This document shows positions 33,723 to 42,354 of a stretch of DNA of 64,000 nt, piece after piece. Under the pieces are notes generated by a model, which was not told where the DNA came from, ran no database searches, and saw only the letters and a list, made by a program, of their open reading frames with translations. The stretch is from UBA3937 sp050951585 (GTDB lineage: Bacteria > Bacillota > Peptococcia > DRI-13 > DTU073): positions 1 through 64,000 of the forward strand of contig JBMNJI010000006.1 of NCBI GenBank assembly GCA_050951585.1, given 5' to 3'. Positions within the stretch are counted from its first letter, which is position 1; the number at the start of each line of letters is the position of its first letter. The position numbers were made by a program, and so were the translations under genes.

Positions 33723-34673
33723 GTGCGTTTAATTGAGATCTATCAAAAATTTATTAGTTTGGGAAAGGAAAATGACCCCAGACCGGCAGAGGAAGTGGAA
33801 AAATATCTGACTCGTGCCGCCAAAGAATATGAAAAGTTAACGAACGAGGAAAAGGAGTACTTTGATCAGGAGAGACTGACGAACCCATATGGTGATACAC
33901 GGATCTTAAACGGTGATCCGGAGACGGAAATCAAGAGGATTTTGGCCGGAATAGATATGGAAGCGCAAGAAATAATACTGGCTGACCGGCTACGGGAAAA
34001 AGGCGAGCGAATTGACCTGGTATTGTCCCACCATCCCGAAGGGACAGCCTTGGCCAACCTTTACAGAGTAATGGCGTTACAGGAGGATGTGCTGGCTCAG
34101 TTGGGCGTTCCTATTAATGTGGCGGAAGGGGTGCTTGCTTCACGGATTAGTGAGGTGCAGCGCGGGATCATGCCGTTGAATCATCAACGTTCGGTCGATG
34201 CGGCACGGCTTTTGAATTTTCCTTTTATGTGTGTGCATACGCCGGCCGATAATATGGTGAACACCTTTTTAGAGAAGCTGTTTGCCGAAAAGAAACTGGA
34301 AACGGTTGGTGATATCGTAGAGATTCTTTTGACTCTTCCGGAATATCAGGCCTCCAAACGTACGAATGCCGGTCCGAAATTATTTGTGGGGAAAGAATCG
34401 AACAGAGCAGGGAAGATTTTTGTGGATATGACCGGGGGTACCAGTGGTTCGGAAGATGCCTTCGCGAAGCTGGCAATTGCCGGAGTAGGCACCATCGTAG
34501 GGATGCATATGGGGGAAAAGCATCGGAAGGAAGCGGAGAAAAATCACATTAATGTGCTGATTGCCGGGCACATGGCCAGTGATTCCCTTGGGATAAATCT
34601 ATTGCTGGATGTATTAGAGAAGGAAGGGCTTGAGGTTATTGCGTGTTCAGGCTTGTACCGCGTGAAAAGATAG
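33723..34673 (+). CDS. NIF3-like (NGG1p-interacting factor 3) family protein
   Basis: A 316-residue protein with conserved histidine-containing segments: LVLSHHPEGTALANLYRVM near 100-118 and CVHTPADNMVN near 169, then KIFVDMTGGTSGSEDAFAKLA and GMHMGEKHRKEAEKNHINVLIAGHMASDSLG. These match proteins annotated as NGG1p-interacting factor NIF3 in Clostridia, which are probably metal-dependent. The enzymatic role is unknown. The start is GTG with GGAGG at good distance. A strong terminator follows. Confidence 0.75.
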   Translation: MRLIEIYQKFISLGKENDPRPAEEVEKYLTRAAKEYEKLTNEEKEYFDQERLTNPYGDTRILNGDPETEIKRILAGIDMEAQEIILADRLREKGERIDLVLSHHPEGTALANLYRVMALQEDVLAQLGVPINVAEGVLASRISEVQRGIMPLNHQRSVDAARLLNFPFMCVHTPADNMVNTFLEKLFAEKKLETVGDIVEILLTLPEYQASKRTNAGPKLFVGKESNRAGKIFVDMTGGTSGSEDAFAKLAIAGVGTIVGMHMGEKHRKEAEKNHINVLIAGHMASDSLGINLLLDVLEKEGLEVIACSGLYRVKR

Positions 34674-34697
34674 TCCGGGAAGCGAGAAGATGCAGAA

Positions 34698-34733
34698 AAC
34701 AGGGATAGCATTGGATGCTATCCCTGTTTTTTA
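34698..34733 (+). terminator. terminator after the NIF3-like gene
   Basis: AACAGGGATAGCA, TTGGA loop, TGCTATCCCTGTT, then TTTT: a textbook Rho-independent terminator. Confidence 0.92.
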
Positions 34734-34799
34734 TACTTATTTTTTAAGTTCTTATTCTCTAAGACTCACCCGGAGTCTTAATCAACAACCACCGGCACC

Positions 34800-36875
34800 T
34801 CACCCACCGCCGGAACTACTGGATCCACCGGAACTACCGGTCTTAATGGTGGGTGCTTTAATTGTCACGGGCATTTTATAATTAACCTTTTTGGTAATGT
34901 TGGCCATCAACCCGTCGGAAGAATATTGCCCTAATGTCTTATTGCTAGTACTTGTATTTGCCTTAGGAGCGGTGTAGGATGTTGGTAGAGAACCCATGTT
35001 TAGATTATAGGATGATGTTAAAGATGATGAGCCGCTATTAAGTTTAATGGGCGATGTTAATAGGGATGATGAAGAATTTGTGCTTATATTACCGGATGAT
35101 GTTATAGGCATTAGGTTGCTATTGAGTTTTTTGGGTGTTGTTAGCGATGAGGATGAGGAAGATTTTGTGCCTGAGTTCAGGGATGTTGTTACTGACAACA
35201 GGTTGTTACTGAGTTTCTTGGGTGTTGTTAGCGATGAGGATGAGGAAGATTTTGTGCCTGAGTTTAGGGATGTTGTTACCGGTAACAGGTTGTTATTGAG
35301 TTTCTTGGGTGTTATTAAGGATGAGGATGAGGAAGATTTGCCGCTGGTATTCAGGGATGTTGTTGGAAAGAGGTTGTTATTGAGACTAAGAGATGATGAT
35401 AGCAATGAGGATGTGGAAGGGGTTGTGCTTAGTGTGGGGGATGTGATGGAGGCAAAAGATATCACTGAACCCAAATTTTCTCGAATTACGTCGTACACCA
35501 TCTCTGTGAGCTCTGACATATCGAGGATTTTTAAGTTTTCCATCGGAATGTGAGCAGATGCTATGTTGGGAGCTGTATATGCCGGTAAGGCGGTAGCTAC
35601 GAATTTGGGAATGGAGCTGGCCGGATCATTAATAATGTTTTTTCCTACGGTGTCACCACCGGGATTGTTTTTCATTGTGTTATTAGATACTCTAAAGATA
35701 TTGGTGGAAACGTAATTGTATATACCGATTCCGGCACCAGCCTTATTATGCGGTTTTGTGTTTATAATCGTATTATCTCTCACGATAGTTGTATAGCCGG
35801 TGCTTGGCGGAGGGATAGCCTGTCCGTCTTTGTTTTTCATGGGATGGCGATGGACAATGGCGGCACCATTACAGCCGTCAAAAGTATTATCCTCAATAAC
35901 TGTTTGATCCCAACCGTCGAGGACGATACCCCCAACCCATTCAATACCTCTGTTTGTTCCGCAATTAATAAAGTTATTCGCGGCAATCCGTACATTACAG
36001 GCGTAACTGAAATCATTTCCGTTTTGATTGGTGATTCTAATGAGCCAGATTCCGGGTCCATAGGTACTTTGCAAGGTATTATTATAGATCTGAACATCGT
36101 TTACCTTCATCTGACCTTGCGATTCGATTTGAATTCCCGGGCCTCCGTTTCCGTTGGCATTGATGGAATTGTTGTAGAATCTGACATGATTAGAGTCCAT
36201 AATTCTAAGACCGCTATTTGCACTGGTTGTAATACGGTTGTTGTATGCTTCAACATTGTTCATTCTGCAGCAGAAAAGTCCGTCATGACCTAACTTTTCA
36301 ATTCTGTTGTTATAGAATTTTACATTGCCACCAAAATTGGTTCTGAGACCATCACCGAGATTATCATGCAGATACATGTCGTGAACATCAATATTTGTAC
36401 AGTTGATAAAGAAAATAAAAGTGAAATACCCTTGACCGTATGTGCGATGAGTGTTGCCACTTCTGTTCCCGTTCATTTCAAAACCACAGATCGTAATGTT
36501 CTTATTGCCGCCGTTTTCGTTCATTTGTTGGATCATCGGTTGATGTACAGCCCAGTTTAAGCTATTGCCAAGCTTCAGAACAGCATTTTTATCACCGGTT
36601 AGCGTGGTATTATCACCGATGTATAGCGTGTCGCGGATATTATAGGTAAAAGGTCCTTTTAAGTATACTGTGGCGCCATTAAGTGAGGCTGCTTGTTTTA
36701 ACGCGGCGTTAATCTGAACCTGGTCATCCACTCCGTCACAGAGGAAATCCGCCTCATTATTGCCTACATATATTGTCGTTGCGGCGAAAGATTGTGAGGG
36801 AATAATAACAAGGAAACATATTGCAACGCAGAACGCGATTGCAATAACGGGACAAAGAATTTTTTGTTTGGACAT
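34800..36875 (-). CDS. secreted right-handed parallel beta-helix protein with Ser-rich repeat tail
   Basis: A 691-residue protein. A signal peptide (residues 1-31, ...IIPSQSFA) is followed by a start typical of pectate-lyase-like proteins (TIYVGNNEADFLCDGVDDQVQ). The beta-helix runs to about residue 420 with many NNxI-type rungs such as NVEAYNNRITTSANSGLRI and HVRFYNNSINANGNGG. The C-terminal 230 residues are low-complexity, rich in Ser, Asn, Leu and Thr. They contain four 29-residue repeats and end in a Gly/Ser run. It may bind or cleave a polysaccharide or form a surface or spore layer; no catalytic residues could be assigned. GGGGTGGGG precedes the start. Confidence 0.8.
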   Translation of the reverse strand: MSKQKILCPVIAIAFCVAICFLVIIPSQSFAATTIYVGNNEADFLCDGVDDQVQINAALKQAASLNGATVYLKGPFTYNIRDTLYIGDNTTLTGDKNAVLKLGNSLNWAVHQPMIQQMNENGGNKNITICGFEMNGNRSGNTHRTYGQGYFTFIFFINCTNIDVHDMYLHDNLGDGLRTNFGGNVKFYNNRIEKLGHDGLFCCRMNNVEAYNNRITTSANSGLRIMDSNHVRFYNNSINANGNGGPGIQIESQGQMKVNDVQIYNNTLQSTYGPGIWLIRITNQNGNDFSYACNVRIAANNFINCGTNRGIEWVGGIVLDGWDQTVIEDNTFDGCNGAAIVHRHPMKNKDGQAIPPPSTGYTTIVRDNTIINTKPHNKAGAGIGIYNYVSTNIFRVSNNTMKNNPGGDTVGKNIINDPASSIPKFVATALPAYTAPNIASAHIPMENLKILDMSELTEMVYDVIRENLGSVISFASITSPTLSTTPSTSSLLSSSLSLNNNLFPTTSLNTSGKSSSSSSLITPKKLNNNLLPVTTSLNSGTKSSSSSSLTTPKKLSNNLLSVTTSLNSGTKSSSSSSLTTPKKLNSNLMPITSSGNISTNSSSSLLTSPIKLNSGSSSLTSSYNLNMGSLPTSYTAPKANTSTSNKTLGQYSSDGLMANITKKVNYKMPVTIKAPTIKTGSSGGSSSSGGG
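35080..35427. repeat. 87-bp tandem repeats (four copies) inside the beta-helix gene
   Basis: Copies begin at about 35080, 35167, 35254 and 35341 with an exact 87-bp (29-codon) period. The two central copies are almost identical and the outer ones are diverged. On the coding strand each unit reads like SLNSGTKSSSSSSLTTPKKL plus nine more residues. In-frame repeats of this kind change copy number by recombination or slippage without breaking the frame. Confidence 0.9.
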
Positions 36876-36907
36876 TTCCCCACCCCCCTTATGATTAGAA
36901 TTTATTT

Positions 36908-36969
36908 CCTCTTATCATTTGAACTAATTAATTCTGATCCTCTTATCATTCAGACTAATTAATTCTTAT
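36908..36969. repeat. two 31-bp direct repeats upstream of the beta-helix gene
   Basis: CCTCTTATCATTTGAACTAA continues into TTAATTCTGAT and recurs 31 bp later with few changes (CCTCTTATCATTCAGACTAA at 36939). They lie 33-94 bp upstream of the beta-helix start codon, where regulator sites or 5' UTR elements would be. Confidence 0.6.
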
Positions 36970-37172
36970 ACTTATATATTCGATAAAAATAAGCCTGTTC
37001 CTCTAAAAATCCGAATATTTTATGAAATTTTGACATTGTCATCATGTCTTATAAAAACAGCTTTCAATGTATTGGTATTATAAACAACGCAAACAAATTT
37101 AGGACCCAGTAATTAATTGGCAGAGAGTATGATATAATGTGTATAATATTTTCATCGCGGGGAGGGAGTCTT

Positions 37173-37916
37173 TTGCCCTTTCTGAAGAAAATCGCTTTTA
37201 ATTGGAACCGGAATAATAGGGAAGAGATGAATCGGTACCCATTTAATGTACCGGCATTGCAAGGCGTTAATTCTCTCGACATGGACCATAATGTGGTTTT
37301 TCTCATCGGTGAGAATGGAACAGGCAAATCAACTTTACTGGAGGCCCTGGCTTGCAAATGTGGCTTTGGTTTAAAAGGCGGGAGCAAAAATAATCTTTTT
37401 GAAGAGGATAATCATATTACTCAGTTAGCCTCAATCATGACCGTATCCTGGTTGCCTAAAGTGAATAACGGTTTTTTTATGCGGGCAGAGACATTTTTTG
37501 ATTTTGCCGGATATCTGGACGAAATGGCCAAAGAAGAAGGCGAGATCATGTTCCAGGCTTATGGAGGGAAATCTCTGAACCAGCAATCCCATGGGGAGGC
37601 GTTTTTGTCCCTTTTTAACAATCGTTTTAACAGTAAAGGGATCTATCTGCTTGATGAGCCTGAAGCTGCTTTGTCACCACAGCGCCAGTTGGCATTTTTA
37701 AGGATCATCTGGCAATTGGAGCATGAGGGAAAGGCCCAGTTTATTATTGCGACCCATTCCCCGATTCTGATGGCCTATCCTGATGCCGTGATTTATAGCT
37801 TTGACAAGGAGAGAGTCGAACGAGTCGCTTATGAAGAAACCGAGCATTATCAACTGACTAAGGCTTTTTTGCAGAACCGGGAAACCTTTTTTCGGGAATT
37901 ATTCGTTGACTCTTAA
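37173..37916 (+). CDS. AAA/ABC-type ATPase, AAA_21-like
   Basis: About 247 residues. Walker A GENGTGKSTLLEALA lies near residue 47, a signature-like region LNQQSHGEAFLSLFNNRF near 140, Walker B IYLLDEPEAALSPQRQLAFL near 160, and the H-loop IATHSPILMAYP near 195. This is the compact soluble ATPase type related to ABC and SMC heads. Its partner and role are unknown. The open frame starts at ATG 37137, overlapping a TATAAT; TTG 37173 with GGAGGGAG just upstream is the better start. The QueG-like ORF overlaps its end. Confidence 0.82.
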   Translation: MPFLKKIAFNWNRNNREEMNRYPFNVPALQGVNSLDMDHNVVFLIGENGTGKSTLLEALACKCGFGLKGGSKNNLFEEDNHITQLASIMTVSWLPKVNNGFFMRAETFFDFAGYLDEMAKEEGEIMFQAYGGKSLNQQSHGEAFLSLFNNRFNSKGIYLLDEPEAALSPQRQLAFLRIIWQLEHEGKAQFIIATHSPILMAYPDAVIYSFDKERVERVAYEETEHYQLTKAFLQNRETFFRELFVDS

Positions 37917-37953
37917 AATACTTGACGATAACGAAGAGGAGAATTGGCAGAGC

Positions 37954-38769
37954 ATGAAAGAAGAGATTTGCCGTTTAATCACAGATTTTGTTCTAAATTA
38001 TCCTTCCCTCCATCACACCAAGACCCGTTGGGAGGAACCGTTAATTGCTTGTGCCAGTGCCCGGGATCCGCTGTTTTTGCAGATGAAGGAAATAGTATCA
38101 CCGGCGCATGCCTTGCCCGCAGATATTATTGAGGATGCTCGAACAGTAATCACCTTTTATCTTCCTTTTTCGAAAGAAGTAAACCTGAGTAACCTGCAAA
38201 GGCATGAGGAAGGAAACGCCGCGATAAGTTCCGAGGAGTGGGCAAGGGCATATCTTGAAACAAATCAGGTCATTGTGGACTTAAATACCTTTATCCATGA
38301 AAAACTGGCGGCTCGGCATTATCAATCCTCAAAACTGCCGCCCACCCATAACTTTGACCGACAAAAACTAATCAGTGCTTGGTCGCATAAGCATGTGGCC
38401 TATATTGCCGGTTTAGGGAAATTTGGGCTGCATCAGATGCTGATTACAGAGAAAGGATGTTCGGGAAGGCTGGGCAGCATAGTCACCAATCTTGAACTGG
38501 AGCCAACCGCAAGACCGCAGGAGGAATATTGCTTATACAAGTATAATCGAACATGCGCTCGCTGTGTGCAAAAATGCTATAACGGTGCTTTACAAAAAGA
38601 ATTGTATGACCGGCATAAGTGTTACGAGAGTTGCCTAATTAATGCGGCTAAGCATGCCGATTTAGGCTATGCTGATGTCTGCGGAAAATGCATCAGTGAT
38701 GTTCCGTGCGCGTTTGTCAATCCTTGCCGTGGCCAAGCATGCCCGGAAAACACGCCAGGAGGTAAATGA
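37954..38769 (+). CDS. 4Fe-4S protein related to epoxyqueuosine reductase (QueG-like)
   Basis: About 271 residues. The N-terminal part resembles the QueG-like reductases (AHALPADIIEDARTVITFYLPF, then HKHVAYIAGLGKFGLHQMLIT). It is followed by a cysteine-rich domain (CARCVQKCYNGAL, later CGKCISDVPCAFVNPCRGQAC) that could bind two iron-sulfur clusters. The second cluster does not match the usual QueG pattern, so a queuosine role is doubtful; a corrinoid- or metabolite-dependent redox role is possible. The frame opens at a TTG at 37906; ATG 37954 follows GAGGAG at 12 bases. Confidence 0.7.
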   Translation: MKEEICRLITDFVLNYPSLHHTKTRWEEPLIACASARDPLFLQMKEIVSPAHALPADIIEDARTVITFYLPFSKEVNLSNLQRHEEGNAAISSEEWARAYLETNQVIVDLNTFIHEKLAARHYQSSKLPPTHNFDRQKLISAWSHKHVAYIAGLGKFGLHQMLITEKGCSGRLGSIVTNLELEPTARPQEEYCLYKYNRTCARCVQKCYNGALQKELYDRHKCYESCLINAAKHADLGYADVCGKCISDVPCAFVNPCRGQACPENTPGGK

Positions 38770-39539
38770 TGGAGACTGTAATGGGAAAAACGAAGTTATT
38801 AAGTGGCTTTATGCTGAAGTGGATCGCCATTATCGGGATGGTGGTTGATCATTTTGGCTCCATCATTATAGATGGTGTGCTCAGTCCGTATGTTGTGAAT
38901 GGAAGCATTTATTTCACAGCGGATATGCCATATTTTATTTTTCATGCCTTTACAATCAAGAATATCTGTGGAATATTCGGAGACATTGCCTTTCCGCTGT
39001 TTTTCTTTTTGGTGGCGGAAGGATTTCTCAAGACGAGAAACCGGTTAAAATATGGAACAAGGGTGGGTATATTTGCGCTGATTTCCGAAATCCCGTATAA
39101 TTTGGCCCACTATCAAACTATCTTCGAACCCAAATTACAGAATGTTTTGGTGACTTTAAGTATTGCCATTTTCACCCTTATCCTGATCAGCAAGATTGAA
39201 GAGAAGTATCAAGATCATAAAACGGTACGGTGGGTATATGTGATCTTATCAACAATTACCGGGATGGGGGTTGCGTTCCTCTTGCGAGGCGAGTATGTAT
39301 TTTTAGGTGTTTTGGCGATAGTACTGTTTTATCTCTTGCGAAGCAACGAATACCTGCGGCTATGCGGGCTTTGTCCTTTCCTCATTGTCTCGCCATGGGT
39401 ATTATTGTCCTTAATTCCGATTACTATGTATAATGGGCAGAGAGGAAAAGGCCCTAAATACTTCTTTTACATCTTCTACCCCGCTCATTTACTTCTATTT
39501 GCGCTCATCGCACAGATTCTTTCTAATAGAATAATCTAG
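38769..39539 (+). CDS. TraX family membrane protein
   Basis: About 256 residues with seven or more hydrophobic segments. The start GFMLKWIAIIGMVVDHFG and the later GDIAFPLFFFLVAEGFLKTRNRLKYGTR are characteristic of TraX-family proteins. In F plasmids TraX N-acetylates pilin, and chromosomal members are probably acyltransferases of unknown target. AGGAGG lies six bases before ATG 38769 (ATG 38766 is also in frame and overlaps the previous stop). No other conjugation genes are near, so this is not evidence of a conjugative element. Confidence 0.87.
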   Translation: METVMGKTKLLSGFMLKWIAIIGMVVDHFGSIIIDGVLSPYVVNGSIYFTADMPYFIFHAFTIKNICGIFGDIAFPLFFFLVAEGFLKTRNRLKYGTRVGIFALISEIPYNLAHYQTIFEPKLQNVLVTLSIAIFTLILISKIEEKYQDHKTVRWVYVILSTITGMGVAFLLRGEYVFLGVLAIVLFYLLRSNEYLRLCGLCPFLIVSPWVLLSLIPITMYNGQRGKGPKYFFYIFYPAHLLLFALIAQILSNRII

Positions 39540-39712
39540 TAGAGAATAAAATGATAATATAATGTAGGAAGCTACTTGATCTCGTGGAAAAAAGAGTTAT
39601 CCGGGGGCATAATAATCTTAGTAAGTGTACTGGGTTGAGTACAATGCCGGTAAGGGGCGGAAGTAAAGAATTAACGGTTTGAGTGGTGAACACGGCGGGA
39701 GGAAAAAGGCAA

Positions 39713-42298
39713 ATGACAAGAATGGAACTTTTGGCTCCGGCGGGCAGCAGTGAAGCATTGCGTGCTGCTGTGCAAAACGGAGCGGATGCGGTATATTTCG
39801 GGGGCAAGGTATATAATGCGCGGCAGTTTGCCGATAATTTTTCCCTGGAGGCAATCAGGGATTTTGTGCGTTATGCCCATTTGCGCGGGGTACGGGTCTA
39901 TGTGACACTGAACACATTGCTGACGAATGCTGAGTTGCCTGCTTTAGCGGATTATGTCTATGAGTTATATCAATGCCAGGTGGATGCGCTTATTCTGCAG
40001 GATCTAGGGGTCGCTGAGTTTATTAAGACTGTGTTGCCGGAGATGGAGCTTCACGCCAGCACGCAGATGACGATCCATAACAGTCCCGGGGTACGCTTTC
40101 TGCAAGAGCGGGGCTTTAGCAGGGCGATCTTAGCGCGAGAAGTATCTTTAGCGAATATCACCCAGATTAGGGCTAAGGCCGGCTTGCCGCTGGAGGTATT
40201 TGTGCACGGAGCTTTATGCGTGTGTTATTCCGGGCAGTGTTTGATGAGTAGTATGATTGGGGGGCGCAGTGGTAATCGAGGCCGGTGCGCGCAGCCTTGC
40301 CGCCTTGACTATTGTTTAATCGATGCGGCCGGAAACGAAATAAAGACGGAGGGGGCTCATCTTTTGTCTCCGCGGGATCTGAAGATGATTGAGAACATCC
40401 CGCGCTTAGCCCGGGCGAATGTGTCTTCACTCAAAGTCGAGGGAAGGATGAAGCGGCCGGAGTATGTTGCCACGGTTATCCGTAATTACCGGCACGCTTT
40501 GGACGAGTTTTATGCTAATCCGGATGGATTTGCTGTGACGGAAGAGGCGCAAAAGGAATTAGCCCAGATTTTCAACCGCGATTTCACGACAGGCTATTTT
40601 TTAGAAAAACCGGGTCCGCATTTAATGAGTTATCAACGTCCGAATAATCGGGGGATTAAAGTGGGACGTGTCGTTCATTTTGACCCGCGGACGAGTATTG
40701 TGACCGTAAACCTCGAAGAGCCATTGGCGGTAGGAGACGGATATGTCATTTGGGTGACGAAAGGTGGGCGGTTAGCCGGTGAAATCAAGAGTCTTCGCAA
40801 AGGGAAAGCTACTGTCTCCCGAGCGGAAGATGGAGAAGTGAGCTTTACGGTGCAAGGAGGACGACCAAGCATTGGGGACCGGGTCTTTAAGACCTTTGAT
40901 TATGCCTTAATGGAAAAAGCCACGTCGACTTATGCATCAGTGCGCAACGAAAAGAAAGAACCAATCGATTTTACCCTTGAAATTTCGGAGGGACGCCCAA
41001 TTCACCTGGAGGTGCGCGACAGGCAGGGCAATTCCGCAGAGGTTTTTGGGCAGTTTATTGTGGAAAAAGCACAGAAGCATCCAATGTCGTCTGAGGAGAT
41101 CGAACGGCAATTACAGCGGCTGGGAGACACCTCGTTTTGCTTAGGCGAAGTAGACCTGCAATTAGCGCCGGGTTTAATGGTTCCCTTAAGTGAACTGAAT
41201 TCTGTGCGTCGGGAGGCAGTAAGTAAACTAGAAGAGTTGAAACTGGACAAGTATGCGAAGCCGGTAGTAGACTTAAATGAATATCGGGCGCGGGTTGACG
41301 AAACGATTTCTCCCTTCCTCATTCGGGAAAGGTCTGCCCAACAGATTTCACGGCCGGTTTCTCTGAAGAGGAAGGCAAAACTATCTGTTCAGGTGGGGGA
41401 TATGCCGTCCTTAGAGGCTGCTTTGGAGGGCGGAGCAGACATTATCTATTTTGGCGGAGATAGGCTGAGAAGGAAAAAAGGGATTGTCCCGGCGGAGTTT
41501 GCCTTGGCTGTGGAAAAATGCCACGCCAGGGGAGCAAGTGCAGTTTTAGTGCTGCCTCGTATTATGCAGGAGGATGAGGTTCACCGGGTAGTGGATTATT
41601 GTCTAAATGGGAAGGAAGCAGGTGCGGACGGTTTCCTTGCCGGCAATCCTGGTTCGTTACAGCTAGCCAAGGAATTGGATTTAAGCGGGATTAAAGCTGA
41701 CTATTCGCTCAATGTTTATAATCATCTAACGGTAAAGCATTTACTGGATAGCGGCGTGGAAGGGATCATGCTTTCGCCGGAGTTGACCTTACAACAGCTG
41801 AAGGAATTCGGTAGCTTGGATCATCCTTTAATATATGAATGTTTTGTGCATGGCTCGTTGCCTTTGATGATTACGGAACACTGTTTGATCGGCAATATCT
41901 TGGGAAAAGGGCATTGCGAAAGAGGCTGCCCGTTTCCTTGCCGGAAACAGGCTTATGGCTTAAAGGATCGTCTGAATCTGGTTTTCCCGCTGGAAAGTGA
42001 CGAGCATTGCCGGATGTTGATTTTTAATTCCAAGGTTTTAAATATGCTGGATCATTTACCGGAGTTAGTGGCATCAGGGATAAGTGTTTTGCGGATTGAG
42101 GCAAGACGGGAAGAACCGTACTGGGTGAAAAAGGTAACGCAGGTTTACCGCCGGGAATTAGACCGGGTGAATCAGGACGCGGGAAAGTATACCGAGCAAG
42201 GGGGAAAATATCAACCATTGCCGGAAAGTATGGAGATTTTGCATTCCCTTTCGCCGGCCGGTTTTACCAAGGGACATTATTTTCGTGGCGTAGAGTGA
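39713..42298 (+). CDS. U32 family peptidase with DUF3656 domain (RlhA-like)
   Basis: About 861 residues. The N-terminal U32 domain begins MELLAPAGSSEALRAAVQNG and has the motif EVFVHGALCVCYSGQCLMSS, then GNRGRCAQPCR with the cluster cysteines, and the end SLKVEGRMKRPEYVA. A DUF3656 middle region and a second U32-like half (VGDMPSLEAALEGGADIIYF, YECFVHGSLPLMITEHCLIG, CERGCPFPC) follow. In E. coli the homologue RlhA hydroxylates 23S rRNA C2501; here an rRNA or tRNA hydroxylation role is inferred. ATG 39713 follows GGAGG; the open frame starts ten codons earlier. Confidence 0.9.
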   Translation: MTRMELLAPAGSSEALRAAVQNGADAVYFGGKVYNARQFADNFSLEAIRDFVRYAHLRGVRVYVTLNTLLTNAELPALADYVYELYQCQVDALILQDLGVAEFIKTVLPEMELHASTQMTIHNSPGVRFLQERGFSRAILAREVSLANITQIRAKAGLPLEVFVHGALCVCYSGQCLMSSMIGGRSGNRGRCAQPCRLDYCLIDAAGNEIKTEGAHLLSPRDLKMIENIPRLARANVSSLKVEGRMKRPEYVATVIRNYRHALDEFYANPDGFAVTEEAQKELAQIFNRDFTTGYFLEKPGPHLMSYQRPNNRGIKVGRVVHFDPRTSIVTVNLEEPLAVGDGYVIWVTKGGRLAGEIKSLRKGKATVSRAEDGEVSFTVQGGRPSIGDRVFKTFDYALMEKATSTYASVRNEKKEPIDFTLEISEGRPIHLEVRDRQGNSAEVFGQFIVEKAQKHPMSSEEIERQLQRLGDTSFCLGEVDLQLAPGLMVPLSELNSVRREAVSKLEELKLDKYAKPVVDLNEYRARVDETISPFLIRERSAQQISRPVSLKRKAKLSVQVGDMPSLEAALEGGADIIYFGGDRLRRKKGIVPAEFALAVEKCHARGASAVLVLPRIMQEDEVHRVVDYCLNGKEAGADGFLAGNPGSLQLAKELDLSGIKADYSLNVYNHLTVKHLLDSGVEGIMLSPELTLQQLKEFGSLDHPLIYECFVHGSLPLMITEHCLIGNILGKGHCERGCPFPCRKQAYGLKDRLNLVFPLESDEHCRMLIFNSKVLNMLDHLPELVASGISVLRIEARREEPYWVKKVTQVYRRELDRVNQDAGKYTEQGGKYQPLPESMEILHSLSPAGFTKGHYFRGVE

Positions 42299-42354
42299 GC
42301 GAAGGATAAAGTAAATGAACCAAGATTAATTGACATATATCGGAGGGAAGAGAG

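Noticed and set aside
34690..34881. Small plus-strand ORF after the NIF3-like gene.
   Set aside because: It spans the terminator and the antisense 3' end of the beta-helix gene and has no ribosome-binding site.
35047..35553. A plus-strand ORF opposite the beta-helix gene rich in Asp/Glu repeats.
   Set aside because: It is the antisense reading of the Ser-rich 87-bp repeats, which keep both frames open; no ribosome-binding site.
38769..39539. TraX as evidence for a conjugative element.
   Set aside because: No relaxase, coupling protein or pilus genes are nearby; chromosomal TraX homologues are common.
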